Shown piece by piece: positions 17,815 through 27,517 of a stretch of 64,000 nt of DNA (within the stretch, counting starts at the first letter, position 1; every line of letters begins with the position of its first letter). The position numbers and the translations under genes were made by a program. The notes beneath the pieces are model-generated. The model searched no databases. It was not told where the DNA came from and saw only the letters and a list, made by a program, of their open reading frames with translations. The DNA comes from Diaphorobacter aerolatus. Its GTDB lineage: Bacteria; Pseudomonadota; Gammaproteobacteria; Burkholderiales; Burkholderiaceae_C. Location of the stretch: the NCBI RefSeq assembly GCF_014489535.1, contig NZ_CP060783.1, positions 434,001-498,000 of the forward strand. Reading direction: 5' to 3'.

Positions 17815-18287
17815 ATGACAAGCCCGCAGACAGCTCCCTCGGTCAAGGTCACGATGCTGATCCGCAAGCCCGTGGCCGAGGTGTTCAATGCGTTTGTCGA
17901 TCCCGACGTGACTACCCGTTTCTGGTTCAGCCGCGCGAGCGGCGCGCTCAACCAGGGGCCACGGTGACCTGGTTCTGGGATCACTACGGCGTGAGCGCTC
18001 AGGTGAAGGTGGTGACGCTGGACACCAACCGGCGTCTCGTGATCGAGTGGCCGTCGCGCGCCGAATGGTTGTTCGAGGAACGCCCGCACGAGGCGACGCT
18101 GGTGACCATCCACGCCTCGGGCTTCGAAGGCACGTGGCGGGAGCAGTACCAGCAGGCGCTTGATCAGACCGAAGGCTTCAATCTGGTGATCGCTGCGTGC
18201 AAGGCCTGGCTCGAATTCGGCGTCCAGCTCAGGCTCGTGGATGACAAGTCACCCGACTTCGAGGCTGCGCCATCGCAATTGCAATAA
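17815..18287 (+). pseudogene. SRPBCC/AHSA1-domain protein, one frameshift
   Basis: Start MTSPQTAPSVKVTMLIRKPVAEVFNAFVDPDVTTRFWFSRASG, the canonical N-terminus of an activator-of-Hsp90-ATPase homologue (START-like) fold. The frame breaks at 17955-17958 (GGGG) after GALNQG; one added G gives NQGATVTWFWDHYGVSAQVKVV and a normal end with GWREQY-like FEGTWREQYQQALDQTEGFNLVIAACKAWLEFG, 157 residues total. These proteins have a hydrophobic cavity and bind small ligands or act as cyclase-like enzymes. Most bacterial members, including this one, have no known role. It follows the phasin gene by 20 nt. Confidence 0.8.
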
Positions 18288-18350
18288 AGTACGGCGTTTC
18301 CACACAGGTCAGCCTGCAACCCGAACGGACGCGCGCGATCACATCACACC

Positions 18351-18688
18351 ATGTCTCTGCCACCCAACAAAGAACGCAGCCGCCGCCAGCGCAAGAAGAT
18401 GCACATCGCCGAGTTTCAGGAACTCGGCTTCGAATACGAAATGGATCTCAAGGACAAGCTCTCCCCGAAGCGCAGGAAGCGCTGATGGACAAGTTTCTTC
18501 ACGAACTGATCGTCCCGCGCAAGCTGATGCTGGGCGGCTGGATCAGCGAAGGCTTCGTGACCGCCTATCCGCGTGGTTCGGCCACGGAAGATGATCGCAG
18601 CGCCGTAGAGAAATGGCTCAAGGCCGAGTTTGCCGATGCCGTCGTGCGCGTGAGCGAACTCAAGGATGCCTGGTACGTTCAGGGCTGA
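18351..18688 (+). pseudogene. yggL: YggL-family (DUF469) 50S ribosome-associated protein, one frameshift
   Basis: Start MSLPPNKERSRRQRKKMHIAEFQELGFEYE, matching YggL, whose opening RSRRQRKKMHIDEFQELGF is nearly the same. As read it stops at 18485; adding one G at 18477 continues EAQEALMDKFLHELIVPRKLMLGGWISEGFVTAYPRGSATEDDRSAVEKWL to 18688, giving 112 residues (E. coli YggL is 108). YggL binds the large ribosomal subunit. A 63-nt gap separates it from the SRPBCC gene. Confidence 0.85.
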
Positions 18689-18789
18689 TGCTTGCTCCGC
18701 ATGCGGATTGATGGCGCGTCGGCGCGCGCTCCCTTTTCCCGAGGCGTTGCCGTTGAAGAGGGCAATGCAATACGATAAAGGTCGATACC

Positions 18790-19557
18790 GTGTTGCACCC
18801 ACCCATGACCCATTCGCTGACCTGGCTTGACCCCGACGAACCGTTTCCACCCGTCAGCAAAAGCTGGGACCAGCAGTCCCCCGCGCCCGGCTTGCTGGCA
18901 GCAGGAGCAAGTCTCGAAGTCTGGCGACTCAAGGCGGCCTACGCCAATGGCATCTTTCCGTGGTTCAGCCAGGGCCAGCCGATTCTCTGGTGGAGTCCCG
19001 ATCCGCGCATGGTGCTTTTTCCGCAGGAATTCAGGCTGCACCGCTCGCTGGCCAAGCTGATCAAGCGGTTTCGTACCCTGCCCTCATGCGAGGTGCGCGT
19101 GGACAGCGATTTCAGTGCCGTCATTCATGCGTGCTCGACCTCGCCGCGCTCGGGCCAGAACGGCACCTGGATCGTGCCTGCAATGATCGAGGCTTATGAA
19201 AAGCTGCATGAAGCGGGCGTTGCACACAGCGTCGAAACCTGGGTCGATGGCGAGCTCGTCGGTGGACTGTATTGCATAGCAATCGGTCGCGCGGTGTTTG
19301 GCGAATCGATGTTCGCCCGGCGAACCGACGCGTCCAAGGTCGCGCTGGCCGCGCTGGTCGGGCTTTGCCGCACGCAGGGCGTGGACATGATCGACTGCCA
19401 GCAGAACACCGCGCATCTCGCCTCGCTCGGTGCCCGGGAAATCACCCGGGCGCAGTTTCTGGACAATGTTTTGAAAGCGCGCTCGCACGATGAGCTCGAC
19501 TGGAGTTTCAAGCCCGTATACTGGGATTCGTTGTTGTCCTCACCGTTTTCCGCGTGA
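18790..19557 (+). CDS. aat: Leucyl/phenylalanyl-tRNA-protein transferase
   Basis: 255 residues from GTG at 18790, or 250 from the ATG at 18805. It transfers Leu or Phe from tRNA to N-terminal Arg/Lys of proteins, making an N-degron for ClpAP. The family signatures are clear: [92 protein letters not shown] and [19 protein letters not shown]. The final GTGA overlaps the start of bpt, so the two N-end-rule transferases are translationally coupled. Confidence 0.97.
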   Translation: MLHPPMTHSLTWLDPDEPFPPVSKSWDQQSPAPGLLAAGASLEVWRLKAAYANGIFPWFSQGQPILWWSPDPRMVLFPQEFRLHRSLAKLIKRFRTLPSCEVRVDSDFSAVIHACSTSPRSGQNGTWIVPAMIEAYEKLHEAGVAHSVETWVDGELVGGLYCIAIGRAVFGESMFARRTDASKVALAALVGLCRTQGVDMIDCQQNTAHLASLGAREITRAQFLDNVLKARSHDELDWSFKPVYWDSLLSSPFSA

Positions 19558-20339
19558 CCCAGCTCAATGATCTGCCACTGCAGTCCCTGCAGTTCTATGC
19601 GACGGCCCCTTATTCCTGCAGCTATCTGCCGGGACGGCTGGCGCGCTCCCAGGTCGCAACGCCCAGCCATCTGATTCACAACACCGTGTATTCGGATCTG
19701 GTGGCGCGCGGCTTCCGGCGCAGTGGCATGTTTACCTACCGGCCCTATTGCGATGGCTGTCAGGCCTGCGTGCCGCTGCGGGTGCTGGTCAACGACTACA
19801 AACCCGACCGCAGCCAGCGCCGCGCCTGGGCGCAGCATTCGCACCTGCAGGCACGCGTGCTGCGGCTGTGCTACCTGCCCGAACACTACCAGCTCTATCT
19901 GCGCTACCAGAACGCCCGCCACGCGGGTGGCGGGATGGATCACGACAGCATCGACCAGTACACCCAGTTTCTGCTGCAAAGCCGGGTCAACTCACGTCTG
20001 GCGGAATTCCGCGAGACCAACGAGGATGGCTCGCCGGGCGCGCTCAAGATGGTGTCCATACTCGACGTGCTCGACGATGGCATCTCGGCGGTGTACACGT
20101 TCTACGAACCCGACGAAAAGAGCAGCTACGGCACGTACAACGTGCAGTGGCAGATCCAGCAGGCGCGCGCGCTGGGATTGCCGTATGTGTATCTCGGCTA
20201 CTGGATCGAGCAGAGCCCGAAGATGAACTATAAGGCGCGCTTTCAGCCGAATGAATTGCTCATCCACGGGCAATGGCAGCAGCGCAAGCCCGGGCAGGCG
20301 CAAGCTGCGCCCTCCCCGGTCCACGAGCCTCAGGGCTGA
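19554..20339 (+). CDS. bpt: Aspartate/glutamate leucyltransferase (Bpt; arginyltransferase-like)
   Basis: 261 residues starting at a GTG that overlaps the aat stop by 4 nt. It attaches Leu to N-terminal Asp or Glu, the second branch of the bacterial N-end rule. Characteristic parts are [23 protein letters not shown], the two-Cys motif [16 protein letters not shown] near residues 65-80, [34 protein letters not shown] and [13 protein letters not shown] near the end. Convergent with the pirin gene, whose end overlaps its last codons (20330-20339). Confidence 0.95.
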   Translation: MTQLNDLPLQSLQFYATAPYSCSYLPGRLARSQVATPSHLIHNTVYSDLVARGFRRSGMFTYRPYCDGCQACVPLRVLVNDYKPDRSQRRAWAQHSHLQARVLRLCYLPEHYQLYLRYQNARHAGGGMDHDSIDQYTQFLLQSRVNSRLAEFRETNEDGSPGALKMVSILDVLDDGISAVYTFYEPDEKSSYGTYNVQWQIQQARALGLPYVYLGYWIEQSPKMNYKARFQPNELLIHGQWQQRKPGQAQAAPSPVHEPQG

Positions 20340-21031
20340 AGGTCGAACACCAGCACCTCAGCATTTTTGCCGTCGGTGATACGGATGGTGGACTCATCAC
20401 TGAGCAGCGCCGCATCGCCTTCCTTGAGCAGTTCGCCGTTGACCTTCAACTCGCCGCGAATCAGGTGCACATAGGCCTTGCGCGCCGGGTCGATCCGGAG
20501 TTCGGCATGCTCGGCGCCATCGAACAGGCCGGCGTACAGCCGCGCGTCTGCATGGATGCTGACAGCGCCTTCCTGCGCACCGGGTGCCGCAATCAGGCGC
20601 AGCCGCCCCTTCTTTTGATCGGTAGGCACGGTGATCTGCTCGTAGCTCGGCGGCACGCCAAGCTCGTTGGGCTCGATCCAGATCTGCAGGAAATGCGTGG
20701 TTTCGCCTGCCGCATGGTTGAACTCGCTGTGCCGCACGCCGCTGCCCGCGCTCATGCGCTGCACGTCGCCGGGCGGAATGCCCTTGATGTTGCCCATGCT
20801 GTCCTGATGTGCGAGATTGCCGGAGAGCACGTAGCTGATGATTTCCATGTCGCGGTGACCATGCGTGCCAAAGCCCTTGCCGGGCGCAACACGATCCTCG
20901 TTGATCACGCGCAGGTTGCCCCAGCCCATGTGCCGTGGATCGTGGTAATCCGCAAACGAAAAGCTGTGGCGCGACTTGAGCCAGCCATGGTCTGCAAGTC
21001 CTCGGTCGTTGGAATGGCGAATGGTCAGCAT
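20330..21031 (-). CDS. Pirin-family protein
   Basis: 233 residues, a bicupin. The N-terminal cupin has the metal-binding set [18 protein letters not shown] and [28 protein letters not shown], with His residues matching the Fe-binding site of YhhW-type quercetinases; [20 protein letters not shown] follows. YhhW-like members oxidise quercetin in vitro; others are redox-linked transcription cofactors. Divergent from a LysR regulator at 21158 across a region with a T-N11-A palindrome. This gene pair is common in Burkholderiales, and the regulator probably controls pirin. Confidence 0.93.
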   Translation of the reverse strand: MLTIRHSNDRGLADHGWLKSRHSFSFADYHDPRHMGWGNLRVINEDRVAPGKGFGTHGHRDMEIISYVLSGNLAHQDSMGNIKGIPPGDVQRMSAGSGVRHSEFNHAAGETTHFLQIWIEPNELGVPPSYEQITVPTDQKKGRLRLIAAPGAQEGAVSIHADARLYAGLFDGAEHAELRIDPARKAYVHLIRGELKVNGELLKEGDAALLSDESTIRITDGKNAEVLVFDLQP

Positions 21032-21125
21032 GGGGAACTCCTTTTGTGGGGTGGCGGGCCGTGACCCGATGACTCCAATGTACTTGGGGACGTCGATTCA
21101 AAGTTGCAACCGCATTGAAGAGATC

Positions 21126-21142
21126 ATTCAAACGCTTTGAAT
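21126..21142. promoter_or_regulatory. LysR-type operator between pirin and lysR
   Basis: Arms ATTCAAA and TTTGAAT around CGC, containing a T-N11-A core (21128-21140). It lies 15 nt before the LysR start and about 95 nt upstream of pirin, typical for an autoregulated LTTR pair. Confidence 0.6.
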
Positions 21143-21157
21143 TAAACTCTATTCAAT

Positions 21158-22102
21158 ATGCAAAATTCGCGTAATGTTCTGACACCGGAAAATCTCGCCA
21201 TGCTGCAATTGATTGCCGACACGGGCAGCTTTGCAGCGGCGGCGCGCGAATTGCATCTGGTGCCCAGCGCGCTGACCTACCGCGTGCGGCAGATCGAGGA
21301 TGCGCTCGACGTGCTGCTGTTTGACCGCAGCGCGCGGCAGGCCCATCCGACGGAAGCCGGAGCCGAATTGCTGCGCGAAGGCTCGCGTCTGCTGGAGGAT
21401 GTGGATGCCATCGCCAATCACGTCAGGCGCGTGGCAACCGGCTGGGAGCCACAGCTCACGATCAGCGTCGATCAGGTGATGTCCACGCCCACGATGCTGG
21501 AGCTGGCCGAAGCGTTCTTCGCCTTGAAACCGATGCCGCCCACGCGTCTGAAGTTCACCGATGGCATTCTCGGCGGCACGCTCGAATGCCTGACTTCGGG
21601 CCGGGCCGATCTGGCCATCGGCGTGGCCGTCGACACTCCGAGCATCGCAGGCCTGCAAAGCGCGGACATCGGGATGCTCGATTTCGTGTTCGTCGTCGCA
21701 CCCCATCATCCGCTGGCAAGGCTTGCGGAGCCGCTGAGCGATTCGGAATTGCGTCAACACCGTTTGATCGCCGTAGCCGACTCGGGCAATCGCTCCAACG
21801 TCACCATCGGCATTCTGCCGGGTCAGGACGTGATGACGGTGGATTCGATGAGCGCCAAGATTCAGGCCCAGTTGCGCGGCATCGGCGCCGGATTTCTACC
21901 GGAGCCGATGGTGCGCTCCTACCTCAGCGCGGGCCTTCTGGTGGCGCGCGCCGTTGAGCGGCCACCGCGCACGCTGCGGCTGAGCTACGTCTGGGGCGCG
22001 GGCGCCCAGCGCAGCGTCGGCAAGGCGCTCGCCTGGTGGCTGGAGCAGCTCAAGAGCAAGACGACGCAGAAATCATTGCTCGAAAACCACCACCATTTCT
22101 GA
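21158..22102 (+). CDS. LysR-family transcriptional regulator (pirin-associated)
   Basis: 314 residues. The HTH is in residues 8-65: ENLAMLQLIADTGSFAAAARELHLVPSALTYRVRQIEDAL, followed by LFDRSARQAHPTEAGAELL. The effector domain (about 95-300) includes LTISVDQVMSTPTMLELAEAF and GRADLAIGVAVD. The VPSALTYRV recognition helix is typical of the YhaJ/DhcR-like LTTRs often found beside pirin genes. It is divergent from pirin and likely binds the inverted repeat at 21126-21142. Ligand unknown. Confidence 0.92.
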   Translation: MQNSRNVLTPENLAMLQLIADTGSFAAAARELHLVPSALTYRVRQIEDALDVLLFDRSARQAHPTEAGAELLREGSRLLEDVDAIANHVRRVATGWEPQLTISVDQVMSTPTMLELAEAFFALKPMPPTRLKFTDGILGGTLECLTSGRADLAIGVAVDTPSIAGLQSADIGMLDFVFVVAPHHPLARLAEPLSDSELRQHRLIAVADSGNRSNVTIGILPGQDVMTVDSMSAKIQAQLRGIGAGFLPEPMVRSYLSAGLLVARAVERPPRTLRLSYVWGAGAQRSVGKALAWWLEQLKSKTTQKSLLENHHHF

Positions 22103-22347
22103 TCGATTCGATGGATCGTATTTCCCATGCGGAAAAACACGCAGCCGCGTTGAAAGCGGCGCATAAACCGTCCATAAGCCGTGTAGAGTGTGCAAGACGA
22201 CTGCGAAATGCAGAGCAAGCGGGCCGCAACTTGCCCGGCTGTGCGTTTTGCGCTGTTCAGCCTTCGCGCTCGTGCAGTGACTATCCTGCTTGAGCGCGCA
22301 GACGATGTTGGTATTGACTGCATTTATCTTTTTAGACTGGGTCCGTC

Positions 22348-23472
22348 ATGCAAGCTGCTCAATCCGGGAAATCAGAATCCGAACATCGCCCCTACGGCGG
22401 CATCCGCTCCAAACCCAAGCGAATTGCAGTGATTGGCGCGGGGATGGCAGGCATTGCCTGCGCCCGCACGCTGATGCAGGCCGGGCACGACGTGACGGTG
22501 TTCGAAAAGCAGCCAGAAGCGGCCGGGCGCACATCCGTGGAGCACTCGGTTTGCGGAACCTACGACGTCGGTGCGCAATACTTCACCGTGCGTGATTCCC
22601 GGTTTCAAAAGGCGCTGGACACCGTCCCGGGCCTTTGCCGCGCCTGGAGCGTGAACACCGTGCGCGTGCTCGACGAAGCCGGCCGCGTGGTTGCCGCGGC
22701 GCCGCCACCGGGTGAGCGCCACTGGGTCGCAACGCCCGCCATGGACGCACTCGTGAAGACCTGGGCTCAACCCCTGGCCGAAAAAAATCGCCTGGTGACC
22801 AACACCACCATCGTCGCGATCGAGCGCGACGTCGTCTCACCTGATCAGTGGCAGTTGCGCGCGCAGTTGCCCGACGGCGGCAGCGGCGTGCACGCCGGAT
22901 TCGACACGGTGCTGCTGGCCGTTCCAGCGCCCGTCGCCGAAGACATTCAGGGCGAGCACAAGGCACTCTGGAAAGAGCAACTCGCCAAGGTGGAAACCGC
23001 GCCCTGCTGGACGCTGATGATCGGCTTTCCACAGGCCGTGCGCCCCGGGCTCACGACGCTCGGGCCACAGTGGAATGCGGCTCGCAGCACGCATCACCGC
23101 ATTGCCTGGCTGGCGCGCGAGTCCTCCAAACCCGGCCGCTCGCAGGTCGAGCGCTGGACGGTGCAGGCCAGCCCGCAATGGTCGGAGGAGCATCTCAACG
23201 ACGATCCGGCACGCGTGCAGGCCAAGCTGTTGCGTGCGTTCTCCGAAGTGACCGGCATTCGCGCCACGCCCAGCCAGATCGACATCCGCCGCTGGCGCCA
23301 TGCGCGCACCATGATGCCGCTCGGCCAGTCGGCATTGTGGGACGACGTGGCGCAACTGGGCATGTGCGGCGACTGGTGTCTGGGTCACCGACTCGAGGAC
23401 GCCTTCGTCTCGGGGCTTGAGCTGGCCCTGGCCTCGATTGACGCCGCGCATTCGAACAAGGCTTTTTCGTAG
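22348..23472 (+). CDS. FAD-dependent NAD(P)/amine-oxidase-like protein (renalase-type)
   Basis: 374 residues. The FAD-binding Rossmann motif is [29 protein letters not shown] (about residues 27-56), followed by the GG-type segment [24 protein letters not shown] typical of renalase-like flavoproteins. The C-terminal FAD loop is [24 protein letters not shown]. Bacterial renalases oxidise the off-target 2- and 6-dihydro isomers of NAD(P)H back to NAD(P); membership in this group is a reasonable inference but not certain. The first 20 or so residues are polar and poorly conserved-looking, so a later start is possible. Confidence 0.8.
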   Translation: MQAAQSGKSESEHRPYGGIRSKPKRIAVIGAGMAGIACARTLMQAGHDVTVFEKQPEAAGRTSVEHSVCGTYDVGAQYFTVRDSRFQKALDTVPGLCRAWSVNTVRVLDEAGRVVAAAPPPGERHWVATPAMDALVKTWAQPLAEKNRLVTNTTIVAIERDVVSPDQWQLRAQLPDGGSGVHAGFDTVLLAVPAPVAEDIQGEHKALWKEQLAKVETAPCWTLMIGFPQAVRPGLTTLGPQWNAARSTHHRIAWLARESSKPGRSQVERWTVQASPQWSEEHLNDDPARVQAKLLRAFSEVTGIRATPSQIDIRRWRHARTMMPLGQSALWDDVAQLGMCGDWCLGHRLEDAFVSGLELALASIDAAHSNKAFS

Positions 23473-23540
23473 AATCCCCGTTTTGGGGCAACGCTGCATC
23501 AACGGAAGAATCGGCACCGCCCACGAACTGGACTGGGCGG

Positions 23541-24517
23541 TTGATGTCGGAAGCAGCGTTGGCACAAACAACAGGTTGGGCAGGAAGGTACACGGGGCGA
23601 TTCGCGCCCTCGCCCACCGGCCCGCTGCACGCCGGCTCTCTGGCGGCAGCGCTGGCCAGTTGGCTGGACGCCCGCGCTGCCGGTGGACGCTGGCTGGTTC
23701 GCATCGAAGATCTGGACACGCCGCGCTGCAGCGAGGCCGCCTCGGCCACGATCCTGCGGCAGTTGGCAGACTGCCAGCTCATTGCCGACGAGCCTCCGCT
23801 TCATCAATCTTGTCGCACTGCCCGCTACCGGCACGTCCTTGAACAACTCGCCGGCCAGCATCTGGCCTATCCCTGTGCCTGCACCCGCAAAGACATAGCG
23901 CAGGTTCTGATCGCCCAGGGCGTGAGTCACGAGCGCCATTCCGAACATGTCTATCCCGGCACCTGCCGCGACGGAACGCACGGCCGGATTGCGCGCTCAT
24001 GGCGATTCCATACCCAGCGCTTTCAGGACTCGGCTCCAGCCACCTTGCCGAGCGGCGATTCCCCGGGCATCTGCCGGGGCGGCGTGCAATGGACGGATCG
24101 CCGTCTGGGCAGCCAATTTCAGGATGTCGCAAGCGCCGTGGGCGATTTCGTGCTTCTGCGTGCCGACGGCATCTGGGCCTACCAGCTCGCGGTGGTCGTG
24201 GATGACGCGGACCAGGGAATCACGCACGTCGTTCGCGGAGAGGATCTGGCGGACAATACACCACGTCAAATCCTGCTGCAGGCCGCGCTGGGGTTGAGTT
24301 TTCCCGTCTACCTGCACACGCCGCTTGTGCGGGCGGCCGATGGCGAAAAGCTCTCCAAGCAGCATGGAGCGCCTTCCATCGACAGTTCCCGCCCCGTGCC
24401 CGCTCTGTGCGAGGCCGCGAGGACGCTTGGTTTACCGGCCCCGCAGCGTTGCTGGATGGCACACCCGGAAATGCCCTCGCTTTTTGGGTGAATGCCTGGC
24501 ACAGATTCACCAATTAA
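23541..24517 (+). CDS. gluQ: Glutamyl-Q tRNA(Asp) synthetase, C-terminal frameshift
   Basis: Truncated paralogue of glutamyl-tRNA synthetase that glutamylates queuosine in tRNA-Asp. It shows the HIGH-like [25 protein letters not shown], the Zn-binding cysteines [10 protein letters not shown] and YPGTCRD, and the KMSKS-like [10 protein letters not shown]. No anticodon-binding domain, as expected. The terminal residues as read ([17 protein letters not shown]) are out of frame: one C missing at 24439-24442 restores [26 protein letters not shown], ending at 24517, with 325 residues. It is upstream of trmB, so two tRNA-modification genes are adjacent. Confidence 0.92.
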
Positions 24518-24536
24518 GAAATTACAATCCATCTCT

Positions 24537-25295
24537 GTGACAACAATAATTTCAACTATTACACCTCGTACGGTGTCTGACACCCCGGCCGATCCGCAGG
24601 ATGCCGATGGGGCTGCCGCTGGCGTGGCTCACCCCAAGGCCATCAAGAGTTTCGTGTTGCGTGCTGGCCGCGTGACCACCGGTCAGGCCAAGGCGCTGGA
24701 GACGCTCGGCCCGCGCTTCGTGCTCGACTATGCCGCCCGCCCGCTGGGTGCGACTGCGGCCTTTGGCCGTGCGGCGCCGCTGATTCTGGAAATCGGCTTC
24801 GGCATGGGCGACGCGACCGCGCACATCGCCCAGGTTCGGCCCGAGGACAATTTCCTGTGCTGCGAAGTGCATGAACCCGGTGTTGGCGCACTGCTCAAGC
24901 GCATTGGCGAAGGCCACATCGAGAACATCCGCATCCTGCAGCACGATGCGGTCGAAGTCATCGACCACATGCTGACCGAGGGTTCGCTGGATGGCGTGCA
25001 CATTTTCTTTCCCGATCCATGGCACAAGAAACGCCACAACAAGCGCCGCCTGATCCAGGCCCCGCTGGTGGCCAAGCTCGTCACGCGCCTCAAGCGCGGC
25101 GGTTACATCCATTGCGCGACCGACTGGGAGCCCTACGCCGAACAGATCCTGCAGGTGCTATCGGACGATCCGCATCTGGCCAACACCGCCGATGGCTACG
25201 CGCCACAGCCCGCCTATCGGCCACTCACCAAGTTTGAAAACCGGGGACTGCGTCTGGGTCATGGCGTGTGGGACCTCGTTTTCAAGCGAACCTGA
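24537..25295 (+). CDS. trmB: tRNA (guanine-N7-)-methyltransferase
   Basis: Makes m7G46 in tRNA. The SAM site is [17 protein letters not shown] and the family motifs are [57 protein letters not shown] and [21 protein letters not shown]. The start is ambiguous: GTG at 24537 gives 252 residues and GTG at 24573 gives 240; neither has a strong Shine-Dalgarno. The first 40 residues are low-complexity and unlikely to be structured. It lies just after gluQ. Confidence 0.95.
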   Translation: MTTIISTITPRTVSDTPADPQDADGAAAGVAHPKAIKSFVLRAGRVTTGQAKALETLGPRFVLDYAARPLGATAAFGRAAPLILEIGFGMGDATAHIAQVRPEDNFLCCEVHEPGVGALLKRIGEGHIENIRILQHDAVEVIDHMLTEGSLDGVHIFFPDPWHKKRHNKRRLIQAPLVAKLVTRLKRGGYIHCATDWEPYAEQILQVLSDDPHLANTADGYAPQPAYRPLTKFENRGLRLGHGVWDLVFKRT

Positions 25296-25315
25296 AACCT
25301 CTACCGAACGCCCCT

Positions 25316-26359
25316 ATGGACGAGCCCCAGGATCCGTCAGCAATGGCACCTATCCTCCAGCACCTCGTGGAGATGACCGGTCACCGGGATCATCTGCGGC
25401 TGGAGGCGTCGGTGCTCACGACGGTGCTGCAACTGGGAAAGAACATGGAAGTGCGCGCGCTGGAGTTCTTCTTCAGCGACTCGCAGGTGATGGTGCGCCC
25501 GCGTAGCTGGACGCACCGCGGCGAGGTGATTTCCTCCGAGTGCGAGGCGCCATCCGACCCGGCGCGTGGCGTTCTCGCCAACATGCCCGAGCTGACCGAA
25601 TGCCTGCGCGAGCATTGCGTGGCTGCGCTTCGAAGCAGCAACAACACCCACACGCTTTGGCTGCCGGTGTGGATCGAGGACAAGGCCTACGCCTGCCTGG
25701 AAATCACCCAGCCGCGCGCGTTCTCGCGCCGCCAGCGCGACATCATCATGGGCGTTTTTCAGGTCTACCAGAACTACCAGAATCTGCTGGACTACAGCGA
25801 ACGCGACGCCCTCACCGGCCTGTTCAACCGCAAAACGTTCGAGGAACATTTCGCGCGCATCACCTCGCAGCCGATCACCGGCTTCGACCAGCTTGATACG
25901 GGAGCCGACGTGCCACAGCAGTGGCTTGCCGTGATCGACATCGACCATTTCAAGCAGGTCAACGATGTCTACGGCCATCTCTATGGCGACGAGGTGCTGA
26001 TTCTTGTCGCCAACCTGCTGCGCTCGTCGTTTCGCGCGCAGGATCGCGTGTTCCGCTTTGGCGGCGAGGAATTCGTCGTGTTGCTGCGCTCGGCCACGCT
26101 GGAGCAGGCGAGCCAGGCATTCGAGCGCTTTCGCCAGACCGTCGAGAAACACATGTTTCCCCAGATCGGCGGCATCACGGTGAGCATCGGCTTCACCTCC
26201 ACGATGGACGGCGCTCCCGTCGAGGTGCTGGGCCGCGCCGACCAGGCGCTCTACTACGCCAAGGAAAACGGGCGCAACCAGGTGCGCTATTACGACCTGA
26301 TGCTCTCGCGCGGCGAAGTCAAGCCGCAGATCTCGCACGGCGAGATCGAGCTGTTCTGA
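25316..26359 (+). CDS. Diguanylate cyclase (GGDEF domain)
   Basis: 347 residues from MDEPQDPSAM. Residues 1-165 form a GAF-like sensory region without membrane spans (LWLPVWIEDKAYACLEITQPR), so it is cytoplasmic. The GGDEF domain (about 170-330) starts DALTGLFNRKTFEEHF and has the active signature FGGEEFVVLL. An intact inhibitory I-site RAQD lies exactly five residues upstream of GGEEF, predicting c-di-GMP feedback control. No EAL or HD-GYP domain is attached. It follows trmB by 20 nt and may be co-transcribed. Confidence 0.95.
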   Translation: MDEPQDPSAMAPILQHLVEMTGHRDHLRLEASVLTTVLQLGKNMEVRALEFFFSDSQVMVRPRSWTHRGEVISSECEAPSDPARGVLANMPELTECLREHCVAALRSSNNTHTLWLPVWIEDKAYACLEITQPRAFSRRQRDIIMGVFQVYQNYQNLLDYSERDALTGLFNRKTFEEHFARITSQPITGFDQLDTGADVPQQWLAVIDIDHFKQVNDVYGHLYGDEVLILVANLLRSSFRAQDRVFRFGGEEFVVLLRSATLEQASQAFERFRQTVEKHMFPQIGGITVSIGFTSTMDGAPVEVLGRADQALYYAKENGRNQVRYYDLMLSRGEVKPQISHGEIELF

Positions 26360-26365
26360 GGCCGG

Positions 26366-27285
26366 CTAGCGAGAATTTTCCAGCAAGGTCACGAACGCCT
26401 TGAGCGCGGGCGTGAAATGCTTGTCACGGTGCACCACCCAATAGCACTGGCGGTCGGTATGCGGCATCTCCGATTCGAGCACGATCAAGCGGCCATCTTG
26501 CACATAGTCGTCGATCACAAAGCGCGACAGGCTGGCAATGCCCAGCCCCAATGCCGCCGCGCTGCGGATGGCCTCGGAGCTGCCCAGTTCGATGCTGCGC
26601 TGATAGCCGCCCAGATGTGGCAGCACGGCCGCATCCGAAGCCTCGCGCGTACCCGAACCCTGCTCGCGCACCAGCCATACGGCCTTGCGCAGGGCCTCGA
26701 TGCTGATCGGCTGGCGCTTTTCGGGCAACGTCTCGAGCAAGGCATGCGATGGCGACGCGACCAGCACGAGTTCGTCACGCAGCCACGGATTGACTTCGAG
26801 CGCCGGTTCGTGCGACGGACCTTCGATCACGCCGACGTCAAGCTCAAACGACGCGACCCGTGCGCAGATTTCCGCGCTGTTGTTGATGGCAAGCCGCGCA
26901 TGCCATGAGGCCGCGCGCGCATGGCGGTCGCCGAGATACTCCGCGAGCAATCGCGGCAGCACGTGATTGCCGAGCGTGGTGCTCGCCCCGATGCGCAGCA
27001 TTTGCAGTTGCTCCTCGGGTGCCAGACCCATGCGCTCCACGTCCAGCGCACCCTCGAGCAACGCCTGCGCGCGCGGCAGCAATGCGCGCCCGTTGTCGTT
27101 GAGCAGCAGACGCCGCCCGTGCGGTCGAAAAGGCGCAGGGACAACAAGCGCTCAAGTTCGTTGATCGCGGAACTCGTCGCCGATTGCGACAGCGCGATGG
27201 CCTCTGCCGCACTCGCCGTACTGCCGGTGCGCGCGACGGCCATGAAGATCTGCAATTGCCTCAGCGTCAGGCGCAATACGTCCAT
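26366..27285 (-). pseudogene. LysR-family regulator, YeiE-like, one frameshift
   Basis: N-terminal HTH from MDVLRLTLRQLQIFMAVARTGSTASAAEAIALSQSATSSAINELERLL. The frame breaks at 27114-27116 after RLFDRTG; adding one G gives GRRLLLNDNGRALLPRAQALLEGAL and then the body in the other frame (MLRIGASTTLGNHVLPRLLAEYLG, DVGVIEGPSHEP, WLVREQGSGTREASD). Repaired length is 306 residues. The effector-domain pattern and the divergent YeiH-type transporter at 27518 match the E. coli YeiE-YeiH arrangement, in which YeiE responds to sulfite and related sulfur stress. Functional equivalence is inferred. Confidence 0.85.
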
Positions 27286-27314
27286 GTGGATCTCCGTGAA
27301 AACTCCCGCGCTTT

Positions 27315-27328
27315 GCCCATGTATGGGC
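27315..27328. promoter_or_regulatory. Candidate operator GCCCAT-GT-ATGGGC
   Basis: A 14-bp palindrome with 6-bp arms 30 nt upstream of the yeiE-like start, in the divergent yeiE/yeiH interval. The rest of that interval is AT-rich and probably holds the yeiH promoter. Position supports regulation; no known consensus is matched. Confidence 0.3.
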
Positions 27329-27517
27329 CATTTGGCGCTATCAATTTCTTTAGAAGTATTGGTTATTAAGCGATTTAATTATTTGATTATAGAAAAACTA
27401 TCTGTTGGATGGGTGAAGGGAATTTTGAGACAGTTCGTTCCATTCGGAACCCGGTGCTATCGATCAGAGACCGTAGCCGCTCAGCCCGACGCACAACCGC
27501 AAAGAACAAACCCCATC

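Noticed and set aside
22144..22160. GCCGC-GTTGAAA-GCGGC hairpin after the LysR gene as a terminator.
   Set aside because: Stem is only 5 bp and no T run follows.
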